This document shows, in pieces, positions 1-9,214 of a stretch of DNA of 64,000 nucleotides (position 1 is its first letter; each line of letters begins with the position of its first letter). The notes beneath the pieces are model-generated. The model had not been told where the DNA came from and searched no databases. It saw only the letters and a list, made by a program, of their open reading frames with translations. Position numbers and translations under genes: made by a program. Origin of the DNA: Desulfobulbus alkaliphilus (GTDB lineage: Bacteria > Desulfobacterota > Desulfobulbia > Desulfobulbales > Desulfobulbaceae); assembly GCF_016918545.1 (NCBI RefSeq), contig NZ_JAFFQC010000012.1, positions 1 to 64,000 on the forward strand. Direction: 5' to 3'.

Positions 1-2
1 CC

Positions 3-455
3 CCCATATCCCCCCCCGCCGATTCGTCCGCCGATTCGTCCACCGATATCATTGATCTCCTCACCCTGCTCAAAGGGCAACCCGCTTCCGACTCTCTGTA
101 TCTGGGGTTGTGGAGTTGGCACTTCATCAACAATGACGACAACTACCGAAGTCGCCATGACCTCATTGGTCTCTCTCTGCAAGGTATCTTCCTCGGAACT
201 TTTCTCAATTCCCACAACAATCGAACATGGGCGGCAGGTTGGCAACGGGATATTTATTCCCAGTGCTATGATAAACTATCGCTGCAAACCGGATATCGCA
301 TCGGCCTGATGCACGGCTACGAAGAACTCTCTTTGGGAAACAGCAGACTGTTTCCTCTGCTGCAGGTGTACAATGACATCAGCTACCGGAATATAGGCGT
401 CCAGTTTTCCTGGGCCGGCAGCGTTATTTTAGCTGGATTCTTCCTCCGCATTTAA
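3..455 (+). CDS. C-terminal part of a probable outer-membrane beta-barrel protein (5' cut by window)
   Basis: The frame is open from the first complete codon of the window and stops at 453-455, so the start lies upstream. After a low-complexity Asp/Ser/Pro stretch the protein shows alternating polar and hydrophobic residues with many aromatics (LGLWSWHF, YRSRHDLIG, TGYRIGLMHGY, IGVQFSWAGSVILAGFF). That pattern fits amphipathic beta-strands of an outer-membrane barrel. I do not recognise a named family. It resembles small barrel proteins of the PagP-like or 'YxxxxHDLIG' hypothetical type, but no catalytic motif can be assigned. Confidence 0.5.
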   Translation, partial: PISPPADSSADSSTDIIDLLTLLKGQPASDSLYLGLWSWHFINNDDNYRSRHDLIGLSLQGIFLGTFLNSHNNRTWAAGWQRDIYSQCYDKLSLQTGYRIGLMHGYEELSLGNSRLFPLLQVYNDISYRNIGVQFSWAGSVILAGFFLRI

Positions 456-760
456 GATATCCATCAGGAGCTGTTCCCCGGATCCGTGAGCATCGGGATA
501 AAAAAGTGTTCATCGCCGTCCTTTTCCTGTAGTATTTCCGGGGAGAAAGGGGGGAGGGTAACCGATCAGGGTGTTTGACCTGCTTGTTTTATAAAGCTCC
601 GGCATTGTAAACGGTCACATGTGCTCCAGATTTGTGCAGACGCGGTTGCCCGATCTAGCCCTTCTATGCGGGCAGCCGTGTTCGTGCAAAGATGGGGGGT
701 GCCTGTCATCGCTTACGCGGGAGGAGCTGATACTGTTGCCAAGCAAAAGAAAGAGGAACC
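456..760. other. Intergenic region, no gene seen
   Basis: About 305 bases between the barrel protein and the first receiver gene. I see no plausible coding sequence. A short match to the end of the dispersed repeat (GGATCCGTGAGC, 480-491) may be chance. The ribosome binding site AGAGGA of the next gene is at the right edge. Confidence 0.4.
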
Positions 761-1147
761 ATGACTGCTGTATTGCGAGTGTTGATCGTTGACGATGAGG
801 ACGATTTAAGGGAAACTATGGTCAAGAGACTGAAAGCACGGAAAATTATCGCCGAGGGCGCCAACAGCGGTCCACAAGCCTTGAAGATCCTGGAAGACAA
901 GAGCTTCGACGTCATAGTCCTTGATGTCAAGATGCCGGAAATGGATGGCATCGAAACACTGCGGCGTATTAAAGACATGAAACCGGAGATTGAAGTCATT
1001 GTACTCACCGGCCACGCATCTGTAGAATTTGGTACTAAAGGGATGCAACTGGGGGCCTTTGACTTTATGATGAAACCAGCTCCTCTGAGCGAACTGCTCG
1101 ATACCATTGAGCAGGCTTATAACAAAAAACGTACTATGGACCGATAA
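761..1147 (+). CDS. Single-domain response regulator (CheY-like)
   Basis: A 128-residue stand-alone receiver with no output domain. The acidic pair D11/D12, phosphoacceptor D55 (VLDVKMP), T83 (VLTGHA) and K105 (MMKPA) are all present, so it should be phosphorylatable. AGAGGA sits a few bases before the ATG. It is followed by a membrane histidine kinase (1269) and a second receiver (3037), all on the same strand, which suggests one phosphorelay operon. With no DNA-binding domain it probably acts by protein contact or as a phosphate shuttle; the partner cannot be read from sequence. Confidence 0.9.
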   Translation: MTAVLRVLIVDDEDDLRETMVKRLKARKIIAEGANSGPQALKILEDKSFDVIVLDVKMPEMDGIETLRRIKDMKPEIEVIVLTGHASVEFGTKGMQLGAFDFMMKPAPLSELLDTIEQAYNKKRTMDR

Positions 1148-1268
1148 GACACAGCACTCGCTGCAACCATCCGTCCAGCGCAACGCCGGACGAACCTACC
1201 GCTTTCCTCCTCAACGACGTGGAGCCAAACGGTGAGAGCCTCGGACCGGTTTCGTCCTGGAGAAGACG

Positions 1269-3035
1269 ATGAGAGTGTTCGACACCAGTCATCTGCAAAA
1301 ACATAAGGCAACAGATGATCAACCAACCTATGAGCATGTGTACGACTATGCCGACAGCCAGGCCAACATTGCTCGCATCCGACGGCATTTTATAAAACTG
1401 CGGACCAGGTTGATCCTCGGCCTGGTCGTCATTTTCCTCCTGCCCAGTACCCTGCTGTCCTTTTATTTTCATTTTCAATTTGCCCACACCTTGAAAAAAA
1501 GCGCCATACTGAACCTGGCCGCTGTTGCCGAAACCCAGAAAAACACCATCGATCTGTATCTGCAGGAGCGGGTTATCAACCTGTACAACCTCTTGCACAG
1601 TCGGGAATTCACCCTGTCCCCGACCCCGGAGAACATGGATAATTTCCTGCAGAGCCTCAAGCACTTCAATGACGGTTTCATCGATATCGGCTTCATCAAC
1701 CCGCAAGGTATACAGACAGACTATGCCGGGCCATATCCCTTTCTTCGAGACACGGATTACCGTCAGGAATCCTGGTATCAGACGCTGGTTACGGAAAACA
1801 GAAATTATATTATCAGTGACATCCGCCCTGGAATACGAGGAATTCATCACTTTGCCGTCGCCATCAGACAATTGATCGATGGCCACACCTATGTTATTCG
1901 GGCGGCTCTCGATCCCGAAAAACTCTCGTCATTGCTCAAGACGATCAGCCAGGGCAAGGAGGTCGAATCGATTCTGATCAATCGCCAGGGACAATACCAG
2001 ACGTTGGCCTCCGGCCAGAAAAGGTTTCCGGATCACAGCGACTATGTCCCCAGCCATGCCCTCACCTCGGGAGTGGAGGAAGTAGAGCATGGCCAGCAGA
2101 CGCTGTTTGTTGCCCATGCCTGGCTCAAGGAACCCCAGTGGGCCCTGCTGGCTATGCAGCCGATGTCTACCGCCCAGGCCGGGATGCAGCAAGCCCGCCT
2201 GACCCTTCTCATCAGTCTCGCCGGATTCAGCATGTTGATTTCCGCCATTATTTATTACACCATCAACAAACTCGTCGATAATGCCCGGCGTATGGCGGAA
2301 AAAGGGCAACAGCTCGAAGAAATGCTCGCCCATGCCGCCAAGCTCGCCTCCACAGGCGAACTGGCCTCGGGGGTTGCCCATGAAATCAACAACCCTCTCG
2401 CCATCATCATGGCCACCAGCGGAATTATCCGGGATATGCTCAACCCCGAATTCGGTCTTGACCACAGCCCTGAGGCCATTCGTAAAGAATTGACCACCAT
2501 CGATACAGCTGCGGTCCGGATCAAGGGAATTACCCGCAAACTCCAGGATATGGGTCGAAGTCGAACCCTCAGCACAACCCACTGCGACGTCAACGCCCTT
2601 CTCGACGAAACCCTGGCTCGCCTGAAAAAAGTCGAATTCAAAACAAAACATATTGAAACCGCGACCCGGTACCTCCCCGACCTCCCTCGGATTCCCGGCG
2701 AGCCCAATGCCCTGCGCCAGGTGTTCAGCAATATTCTCATCAATGCCGCCGACGCCATCGATCAGAAAGGCACTATTACCATTTCAACAGCAATGCAGGA
2801 AAGCATGGTCTCCGTCACCATTGCAGATACCGGCAAGGGCATTCCGCTTGAAAATCTGAAACGTATTTTCAACCCATTTTTCACCACCAAAGAGAACGGC
2901 AAGGGAACGGGCCTGGGGCTCAGTATCGCTGCCAGTATTGTCAAATACATGGGTGGCACCATCAAGGTCAACAGTGTCCAGGGTGCAGGAAGTTCGTTCA
3001 CCATACTGCTGCCCAGCAAAGAACGAAGCGAGTGA
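1269..3035 (+). CDS. Membrane sensor histidine kinase with dCache-type sensor
   Basis: 588 residues. Membrane segments at about 48-70 and 311-332 flank a roughly 240-residue extracytoplasmic dCache-like domain carrying GFIDIG (136-141) and YAGPY (152-156). The phosphoacceptor is H371 in GVAHEINNP. The HATPase domain shows the N box (FSNILINAADAI), DTGKGIP, FNPFFTTK and GKGTGLGLS. There is no HAMP domain that I can identify. GGAGAAG precedes the ATG. It is a clear paralogue of the kinase at 9215-10978, sharing the sensor motifs, and lies between two receiver genes that are its likely targets. The ligand is unknown; the nearby exporter makes a small anion or sulfur compound a reasonable guess only. 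Confidence 0.92.
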   Translation: MRVFDTSHLQKHKATDDQPTYEHVYDYADSQANIARIRRHFIKLRTRLILGLVVIFLLPSTLLSFYFHFQFAHTLKKSAILNLAAVAETQKNTIDLYLQERVINLYNLLHSREFTLSPTPENMDNFLQSLKHFNDGFIDIGFINPQGIQTDYAGPYPFLRDTDYRQESWYQTLVTENRNYIISDIRPGIRGIHHFAVAIRQLIDGHTYVIRAALDPEKLSSLLKTISQGKEVESILINRQGQYQTLASGQKRFPDHSDYVPSHALTSGVEEVEHGQQTLFVAHAWLKEPQWALLAMQPMSTAQAGMQQARLTLLISLAGFSMLISAIIYYTINKLVDNARRMAEKGQQLEEMLAHAAKLASTGELASGVAHEINNPLAIIMATSGIIRDMLNPEFGLDHSPEAIRKELTTIDTAAVRIKGITRKLQDMGRSRTLSTTHCDVNALLDETLARLKKVEFKTKHIETATRYLPDLPRIPGEPNALRQVFSNILINAADAIDQKGTITISTAMQESMVSVTIADTGKGIPLENLKRIFNPFFTTKENGKGTGLGLSIAASIVKYMGGTIKVNSVQGAGSSFTILLPSKERSE

Positions 3036-3036
3036 T

Positions 3037-3456
3037 ATGCACATGGAAAAGAAAAAAGGTATCAAAGTACTTCTGGTGGATGATGAAGATGTCTTCCGTG
3101 AAACAACAGCCCGTCAACTCGCTATTCGCGGTTTTGACGTCCTCACCGCGGAGAGCGGCGAGGCCGCCCTGGCCTTAGTGAAAAACGACCCTCCGGAGGT
3201 CGTGGTGCTTGACCTGGAGATGCCGGGAATGCATGGATCGGAAACCTTTGTCGAAATCAAAAAAAACGATCCTCATGTGGAAGTGATCATTCTCACCGGT
3301 AATACCAATGTTGACAGTGCAATTGAATTGATACAGCAAGGCATCTTCGATTATTTGATGAAACCGATCAATATCGATGAGCTTCTCTATAAAATTGAAG
3401 ACGCCTTCACCCGTAAAAAGCTCAAGGAAAAACAGCACTATGATTTTGGTATGTAA
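3037..3456 (+). CDS. Single-domain response regulator (CheY-like)
   Basis: Receiver of 139 residues starting MHMEKKKG. The pair D15/D16, phosphoacceptor D59 (VLDLEMPGMHG), ILTGN and the lysine of MKPIN are present. There is no output domain, only a short charged tail. The start is placed at 3037, one base after the stop of the kinase; ATG 3043 is an equally possible start. A longer in-frame extension into the kinase gene is not credible. Tight coupling to the kinase argues that it is a cognate receiver. A hairpin (GCTCAATC 3488-3495 with GATTGAGC 3510-3517) follows and may separate it from the next gene. Confidence 0.88.
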   Translation: MHMEKKKGIKVLLVDDEDVFRETTARQLAIRGFDVLTAESGEAALALVKNDPPEVVVLDLEMPGMHGSETFVEIKKNDPHVEVIILTGNTNVDSAIELIQQGIFDYLMKPINIDELLYKIEDAFTRKKLKEKQHYDFGM

Positions 3457-3668
3457 CCAGTACCTATCCAAACACGAGATATTTTACGCTCAATCGAGAC
3501 GCGCTGACGGATTGAGCCGCAGGCATAGGCGTATATGCCGAGAATGAATTTAAAAGCGCAACAAGAAGTCAGGGGAATAGAGCCGCTTCCGGTCAGGCAC
3601 GGATCAGCAGAACGGCATAACGCTTTCTCCACATTGTCTTTCCTTTTTTCGGGCCTCAGGAGCACTTC

Positions 3669-6296
3669 ATGCTGAAAGCAATCACCTCTTTTTCCAGGCA
3701 GCTTCTGGCCAGGTTCCGGGAACCGGTGCTACCGGCGCCTGACCCCCCTGAAGTGGAAGCACTGCGACTCACCTTCAAATCTCGTTTTCACAGCTTCAAA
3801 TTACTGCTGGCGGCCAATACCAGGGTGCTTGAGTCCATGGCCGACCTCCAGCGGGCTCTCCAGGGAGAGGAACCATTCAGCACAGCCTTTGTCCAGGCGA
3901 GATGCACCTCAATTTCAGTCAATGTTTTCCGTATGATCAATGACATGGAAAACATTGCCCCGGCAAAATACAGCGAACTTCGCCAGAGCTTTGCTGCCAT
4001 TCAACGCCGGATAGACGCCCTGCTCAGCGCCAGAAAACATCACAGCGATCCCCGTCTTGTTATCCCGCTCGAAGCGGTGAACAGTGACATGGCCGACCTG
4101 GTTGGTGGTAAAATGGCGAATCTGGGTGACGTGAAAAACCGTTTACACATGAGGGTGCCCTCAGGCTTTGTGATTACTGCCGCAGCCCATGAGATGTTCA
4201 TGGCCGCCGACGGTCTGCAAAAGGAGGTGGACCGACTCTTCCAGGTGGCCGGAAGCGATGCGGACCGGAATCTTGATCTGGTCAGCTCGCAAATCCGTCA
4301 ACGGATCATGTCGGCCGATGTTCCCGAGCCCATTTATCTGGCCGTGGTTGAAGCCTACGAACAGATGAAGAAGCAAACCAATGGCCAGGAGGTTCGGATG
4401 GCTGTTCGCAGCAGCGCCCACGGTGAGGATGCCGAAAACAGTTCTTTTGCCGGTCAGTACCGCAGTGAACTTAATGTCACTTTCCATCAATTTTTTTATT
4501 ATTACAAACAGATAATGGCCAGCAAATACAGTGTGCAGGCCATTGCCTATAAATTGAACCGGGGCTTTCGGGATGAAGATATCGCCATGTGTGTTGGCTG
4601 CCTGACCATGATCGATGCCGTCGCCGGCGGTGTCATCTATTCGAAAAATCCTTTAGACAGCTGGGATGACGCTATCTATATCAACTCTACCTGGGGCCTG
4701 CCCAAATCGGTGGTTGATGGCGATGATCTCAGTGATCTCTTTGTGGTGGCAAGGGATGAACCCCTCACTATTCTCCGGCGGGAAATACAGGAAAAGGGAT
4801 ATCAGATTGTCTGTTTTGAGGATGAGGGCTGCATCAGAAAGCAAACCAGGGACGAGTTGAAGAACAGACCTTCGCTGACCGATGACCAAGTGCGAATGCT
4901 CGCCGACCATGCCATCCGCATCGAACAGTATTATGAAGGACCTCAGGACATTGAATGGACCCTGAACAGTAACGGCGATATCTTCATCCTCCAATCCCGA
5001 CCTCTGCAACAGGTGGAATCAATCCAGCCGCCAGCTGATTTGGACCTCCAACCCTTTGCAACCTCCTTGCTGATCGATGGGGCCATCAATGTCAGCCCCG
5101 GGGTGGCCAGCGGCAAGGTGTTCAAGGTTGCCAAACGCGTTGACATTCTTCAATTTCCAGAAGGTTCGGTACTGGTGGTGGAACAGGCCCTTCCCGCCTG
5201 GGCGCCTTTGATCGCCCGAGCCGCTGCCGTGATTTCCGAGCAGGGCGGTTTTGCCGGCCACCTGGCCAATGTCGCCAGGGAGTTTGGCGTTCCGGCCCTT
5301 TTCGGTGCCCGTGGCGCCATGACTACTCTGGAGAATAAGGAGATTATCACCGTTGCCGCCGATCTCGGCCGGGTCTACCGTGGCAGTCTGGACGTCCTTC
5401 TACAATGGCGCCGTCCGACACCCAGACTGATGATCGGCAGTCCGGTGTATGAGATGCTCCGGGCGGTCAGCGACCATATCATTCCCTTGCATCTGCTTGA
5501 TCCGGAATCCCCTGATTTTTCCCCGAATAAATGCCAAACTTTCCACGATATCACTCGTTTCATCCATGAAAAATCGGTCCTGGAAATGTTCAGTTTCGGC
5601 AAAAACCACAGTTTCTCGGAACGGTCCAGCAAACAGTTATATTACCACGTCCCCATGAATTGGTGGATCCTGAACCTTGACGATGGATACACCCATGAAA
5701 TCAAAGGAAAGTACGTCAAACTGGAAGAGATCGCCTCCATTCCCATGCTGGCCTTCTGGGATGGTTTTGCCGCCGTTTCCTGGGATGGCCCCCCGGCTAT
5801 GGACGGCCGTGGCCTGACCTCGATCATGTTCAGATCAACCATGAATCCAGCCCTGGCTCCCGGGATGCGGTCCAAGTACGCTGATCGCAACTATTTCATG
5901 ATTTCAAAACACTACTGCACCCTAAGTTCACGACTGGGCTACCACTTCTCCACCATGGAGGCCATGGTCAGTGAACGTTCAAGGGAAAATTACCTGGGAT
6001 TCAAATTCAAGGGAGGAGCAGCTGATTTCAAACGCTGCCTGGGACGCCTGCATTTTATCAAAGAGATCCTGGAACGATATGGATTCCAGGCTGTGGTAAA
6101 CGCCGATAATCTCAATGCCCGCATGGAAGGTCATGACATGGAATACATGCTCAGTCGGCTCAAAATCCTTGGCTACCTGACCCTGCATACACGACAGTTG
6201 GATATGATCATGAACAACACCGCTGCGGTCAACTATTACCTCACCAAACTCACCAAAGATATAGACACTCTCCTTGGCGAGCACCTGAATCCGTGA
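3669..6296 (+). CDS. PEP-synthase-like protein: pyruvate-phosphate-dikinase-type ATP-grasp and phosphohistidine domains with a novel C-terminus
   Basis: 875 residues. About 1-130 is helical. About 135-445 is a PPDK/PEP-synthase ATP-grasp domain (LVGGKMANLGD, AVRSSAHGEDAENSSFAGQY, GGVIYSKNPLD, GPQDIEW, ILQSRPLQ). About 470-550 is the swivelling phosphohistidine domain with candidate catalytic H531 (GGFAGHLANVAREFGVPALF). The PEP/pyruvate-binding TIM barrel expected in true PEP synthase (about 800 residues in total) is missing; the last 300 residues are unrelated and rich in aromatics. It may therefore phosphorylate something other than pyruvate, or signal. AGGAG precedes the ATG. It lies directly after the kinase/receiver genes. 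Its stop codon falls in a 16-bp sequence identical to the end of the dispersed repeat. Confidence 0.85.
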   Translation: MLKAITSFSRQLLARFREPVLPAPDPPEVEALRLTFKSRFHSFKLLLAANTRVLESMADLQRALQGEEPFSTAFVQARCTSISVNVFRMINDMENIAPAKYSELRQSFAAIQRRIDALLSARKHHSDPRLVIPLEAVNSDMADLVGGKMANLGDVKNRLHMRVPSGFVITAAAHEMFMAADGLQKEVDRLFQVAGSDADRNLDLVSSQIRQRIMSADVPEPIYLAVVEAYEQMKKQTNGQEVRMAVRSSAHGEDAENSSFAGQYRSELNVTFHQFFYYYKQIMASKYSVQAIAYKLNRGFRDEDIAMCVGCLTMIDAVAGGVIYSKNPLDSWDDAIYINSTWGLPKSVVDGDDLSDLFVVARDEPLTILRREIQEKGYQIVCFEDEGCIRKQTRDELKNRPSLTDDQVRMLADHAIRIEQYYEGPQDIEWTLNSNGDIFILQSRPLQQVESIQPPADLDLQPFATSLLIDGAINVSPGVASGKVFKVAKRVDILQFPEGSVLVVEQALPAWAPLIARAAAVISEQGGFAGHLANVAREFGVPALFGARGAMTTLENKEIITVAADLGRVYRGSLDVLLQWRRPTPRLMIGSPVYEMLRAVSDHIIPLHLLDPESPDFSPNKCQTFHDITRFIHEKSVLEMFSFGKNHSFSERSSKQLYYHVPMNWWILNLDDGYTHEIKGKYVKLEEIASIPMLAFWDGFAAVSWDGPPAMDGRGLTSIMFRSTMNPALAPGMRSKYADRNYFMISKHYCTLSSRLGYHFSTMEAMVSERSRENYLGFKFKGGAADFKRCLGRLHFIKEILERYGFQAVVNADNLNARMEGHDMEYMLSRLKILGYLTLHTRQLDMIMNNTAAVNYYLTKLTKDIDTLLGEHLNP

Positions 6297-6299
6297 CGG
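6284..6299 (-). repeat. Remnant of the dispersed repeat terminus
   Basis: CCTGAATCCGTGACGG is identical to the outer 16 bases of the right end of the repeat family seen from 32 to 59 kb, read in the opposite orientation. It supplies the last codons and stop of the PEP-synthase-like gene. No more of the element is recognisable downstream. Confidence 0.5.
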
Positions 6300-6347
6300 G
6301 TAATGATTGTTGAAAGACAACCGCCTCTCCCCCTTGAGGGCCATACG

Positions 6348-6389
6348 GAAAAGGGTCTGCTCCCGGATGAAGCCCCGGTCGCAGACCCT
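6348..6389 (-). terminator. Probable terminator of the TauE/SafE operon
   Basis: A perfect 9-bp stem, AGGGTCTGC (6352-6360) with GCAGACCCT (6381-6389), followed on the minus strand by TTTTCC. It lies just past the stop of the 228-residue gene. The loop is long and itself GC-rich. Confidence 0.5.
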
Positions 6390-6419
6390 GAAAAATTCTC
6401 TGGCCTTTGCGAACGTCGA

Positions 6420-7106
6420 TCAATGTTCGAGTTTTATCCCCCAACCCTCAAACATGAACAGAATGGAAAAACCAAACCACAAGGTGTAGAAGACATAACC
6501 AGCCAGGGAGAGAACCACTATGAGGATATTGCTTTGAATCGGCTGGGCCTCGATCCCATAAAAATTAAAGGCCGGCTCGATTGCCCGGCTCATTACCGTA
6601 AAAAAGACCTTACCCTCGGCAAACAATTCCCGATGATTGAGGTCGTCTTGACCTCTCTTTAAAACGGTCCACCAGTCATAGAGTACCAAGCGCTCATGTG
6701 TACCATATTTCTGCGCAATGGGTGCTCCATTGTTATGATACATCAGGGTGGCATCTTCAAGCATGGCGGTCAACATCCTTCCCATGTCTCCGGTGATCTT
6801 GACCGAGTTGCCCACAGCCATGGCCTGCTCGCCGATCGTCACAAAATTTCTTGCTATGCGCGCCGCCTGATCCTCATCCTTGGCCTTGACGGTGAAGGAA
6901 ATTTCCCTGCCGATATGTGCGGTAGCTCTATCCCTGGCAGCGGGAATGTAGTACGCGGAATGCTTGGAGATCGAGTTAAACAGATTATCCATGTAATCAA
7001 GCAGATTCTGACCGGCAAACACCGGTGACATCAGGACCACGAACACGACCCAGAAACCGGCAAACAGAACCAGACCCAAGCTGAATTCTTTTTTATTATA
7101 AATCAT
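6420..7106 (-). CDS. Membrane protein of unknown function paired with TauE/SafE exporter
   Basis: 228 residues with an N-terminal membrane segment (about 10-32, after MIYNKKEF) and one near the C-terminus (about 193-218, LIVVLSLAGYVFYTLWFGFSILFM given in part as residues). Between them is a roughly 155-residue soluble domain, probably periplasmic. No catalytic motif is visible. The start is one base after the exporter stop, and its AGGAGG lies inside the end of the exporter gene, so the two are translationally linked. It is likely an accessory or partner subunit of the exporter. I recognise the pairing as common in sulfate reducers from memory only. Confidence 0.75.
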   Translation of the reverse strand: MIYNKKEFSLGLVLFAGFWVVFVVLMSPVFAGQNLLDYMDNLFNSISKHSAYYIPAARDRATAHIGREISFTVKAKDEDQAARIARNFVTIGEQAMAVGNSVKITGDMGRMLTAMLEDATLMYHNNGAPIAQKYGTHERLVLYDWWTVLKRGQDDLNHRELFAEGKVFFTVMSRAIEPAFNFYGIEAQPIQSNILIVVLSLAGYVFYTLWFGFSILFMFEGWGIKLEH

Positions 7107-7107
7107 G

Positions 7108-8412
7108 TCAATGCCCTCCTGATTCTTTTACTGCCTTCGCATCGGGTTTGCGTTTCAATGTTTTCAGATTGGTGAAAAACACCCAGAAGACCCAAAGGGA
7201 AAAGACCGAGATAACGACAAAGAAGAGATAGATCCCGATCTGCTCCAGTATGCGTCCGGTTTGGGTCGTAATATCAAGATACCCCATGGCTGCCAGCTTG
7301 GATGGCAGGGCAAAGAACCGGTTGACAAAACCGGCCAGGACCGCCACAGCATAAAAACCACAGATTGTGGTTCCGGACACCACTTTGGTCACCACCGAGC
7401 CGACCTGAATGCCAATCAGGGAGCCGAGCAACATCCCCATCGCCAGGGTATAAAAAATGAAACCGTAAATGGCGTACTGCACCAATCCAGCGTACCCGGC
7501 GGTGAAAATGATCTGGAAAATATCAGTACCCACGGTGGTGGACGAAGAGACCCCAAGAACATAGACAAAAATAGGGAACGTGAGGAAACCGCCGCCTACT
7601 CCCATGATGGCCGCTGCGAGACCGACAAGGGCACCTGAGAGAATGAGAAACACGGCTGAAATTTTCCGTCCGCCGGGGACGACAGCCTGATCAAAATGAA
7701 GCATCGGCGGGATGCTGACACTCTGTAATTTCTTGGAGAGTGCCGTCATGGCCTGGACATCGCGCTCACCAGCGCCCGCGGATGCCTCCCTTCTTCGGGA
7801 TTTGAAAAAATCCATTAATGCGTAAAAACCAAGAAATCCGAGCATAAACACATACACGGTGGTGATGAAGGCATCACTGAGCACCGGATTGAGTTCATAC
7901 AGGGTTCGGTTCAACAGCCCTCCCACGGTCGCACCGCCGATGGCGCCGATGAGAAAGGTCAGCGCCAGGGAGACGGAAATATTCCCCAGTTTTCGATGCA
8001 GCACGCTGCCCATGATAGCCTTGGCAAAGATATGGAACAGGTCCGTGCCAACCGCCATGATGCCTCTGACACCGGCGCTCATCAACGCCGGGGCAATGAT
8101 GAAGCCGCCGCCGGCACCGATACAACCGGTGATCAGACCAGCACCCAAACCGATGCCTATGGAAGCGAAAAAAATGGTCGGCGTATAGAATGCCGGACTG
8201 TAGGCCATTTTCCCCCCGAGAATAGCCGGTAACGAGGCCGTAAGATCATCGGCGTACACTATTCCGCCCAGGAGAATGGGCAGTAGCAGCAAACCGAGAA
8301 TAATCAAGCGTTTGCGATCACCGAGAATGCGATCTGACATCTCTTTTTCCCATTTGGCATGGGCCCTGGCGCCAGCCATCATAAACTGACCGGCTAACTT
8401 GAATTTACTCAT
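7108..8412 (-). CDS. TauE/SafE family (sulfite/sulfoacetate exporter type) membrane permease
   Basis: 434 residues. A soluble N-terminus of about 35 residues is followed by eight or more hydrophobic segments. The two-fold TauE/SafE signature is seen in GCIGAGGGFIIAPALMSAG and, later, IMGVGGGFLTFPIFVYVLG. The family moves sulfite, sulfoacetate or other organosulfur anions across the inner membrane. The substrate here is not determinable from sequence. AGGAGG lies eight bases before the ATG. It is first in a two-gene operon and has the 16-bp palindrome AAACTGAGCGATCAGT 38 bases upstream, shared with the tetR gene. It is distinct from the 364-residue TauE/SafE pair at 28.6-31.8 kb. Confidence 0.9.
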   Translation of the reverse strand: MSKFKLAGQFMMAGARAHAKWEKEMSDRILGDRKRLIILGLLLLPILLGGIVYADDLTASLPAILGGKMAYSPAFYTPTIFFASIGIGLGAGLITGCIGAGGGFIIAPALMSAGVRGIMAVGTDLFHIFAKAIMGSVLHRKLGNISVSLALTFLIGAIGGATVGGLLNRTLYELNPVLSDAFITTVYVFMLGFLGFYALMDFFKSRRREASAGAGERDVQAMTALSKKLQSVSIPPMLHFDQAVVPGGRKISAVFLILSGALVGLAAAIMGVGGGFLTFPIFVYVLGVSSSTTVGTDIFQIIFTAGYAGLVQYAIYGFIFYTLAMGMLLGSLIGIQVGSVVTKVVSGTTICGFYAVAVLAGFVNRFFALPSKLAAMGYLDITTQTGRILEQIGIYLFFVVISVFSLWVFWVFFTNLKTLKRKPDAKAVKESGGH

Positions 8413-8450
8413 AGCACGTTCCTCCTTTCAAAATGTTATGGTCCAAATTT

Positions 8451-8466
8451 AAACTGAGCGATCAGT
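8451..8466. promoter_or_regulatory. Probable TetR-type operator upstream of the exporter operon
   Basis: AAACTGAGCGATCAGT contains the inverted repeat ACTGA-GCGA-TCAGT. The following CAGTTT (8467-8472) pairs with AAACTG at the left edge, giving a second, nested dyad. An identical 16-mer lies upstream of the tetR gene at 13015-13030. The position, 38 bases before the exporter start, is where a repressor site would be expected. Confidence 0.65.
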
Positions 8467-8701
8467 CAGTTTGACTATGACACAAAAGAGCCCCCGTTAT
8501 CCCTCACCCGCATGACACAGACAGGACTCGATAACCTCCACCCGCCCCAAGGAGTCGGATGAACCCCTGCTACCTATCTTGCAAACAACATACAGCTCTT
8601 AAGAACCGATAAAACAAGCCCACCGGAAAGCACACGAAAAATCCTGAAAAAGTTTCTGCTCCGCCTGTCCAGGGAAGGACGTATCGCTTTCCCCCGCTTC
8701 C

Positions 8702-9064
8702 TTAATCAGATATCAAACCGTTGATTGTGTCGATCAGCACATCTATATCCACTGGTTTAACAAGATAGGTTAATTTTTTACCAATCCCACGGAATTCATC
8801 CTGCAAGGCAGCTGTGGCTCCGTGACCAGACATGAAGATAAACTGCAGCCAGGGGCAATGGACCTGCATGGTGCGCATGAGCTCCCTGCCATTGACTTTG
8901 GGCATTTTCATGTCAATTACCGCAATATCGTAGCGTTGCCGCTGCACCATATCCAAGGCGTCTGCGGGTGAGCTTGCCCAGTCGGTGTTAATACCACGCA
9001 GGGTAAGCCGCTCAGCCAAAGTGGACACCAGTTCCACCTCATCGTCGACCAGTATAATTCGCAT
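8702..9064 (-). CDS. Single-domain response regulator (CheY-like)
   Basis: 120-residue receiver: D7/D8, phosphoacceptor D51 (VIDMKMPKVNG), a serine in place of the usual threonine (FMSGHG) and the lysine of LVKPVD. No output domain. AGGAG precedes the ATG. It is the last gene of a minus-strand set that begins with the cytidylate-kinase-like receiver (12244) and the histidine kinase (10978). It is about 290 bases upstream of the exporter operon, with an operator between, so read-through into the exporter is possible but not shown. Confidence 0.9.
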   Translation of the reverse strand: MRIILVDDEVELVSTLAERLTLRGINTDWASSPADALDMVQRQRYDIAVIDMKMPKVNGRELMRTMQVHCPWLQFIFMSGHGATAALQDEFRGIGKKLTYLVKPVDIDVLIDTINGLISD

Positions 9065-9214
9065 GCCATCTCCTCGTCCCTCTTTGGTGCGCTGGGATTA
9101 CTGACCATATCGGTGTGACCAGGGCAGCCACCACTGGCATTTCTGTTCTCTGTCCTCTGGACTACAACTTCAGCAAGAAACGTCTGCAGGAATGATGGAA
9201 TTTGCTACCTCTTT

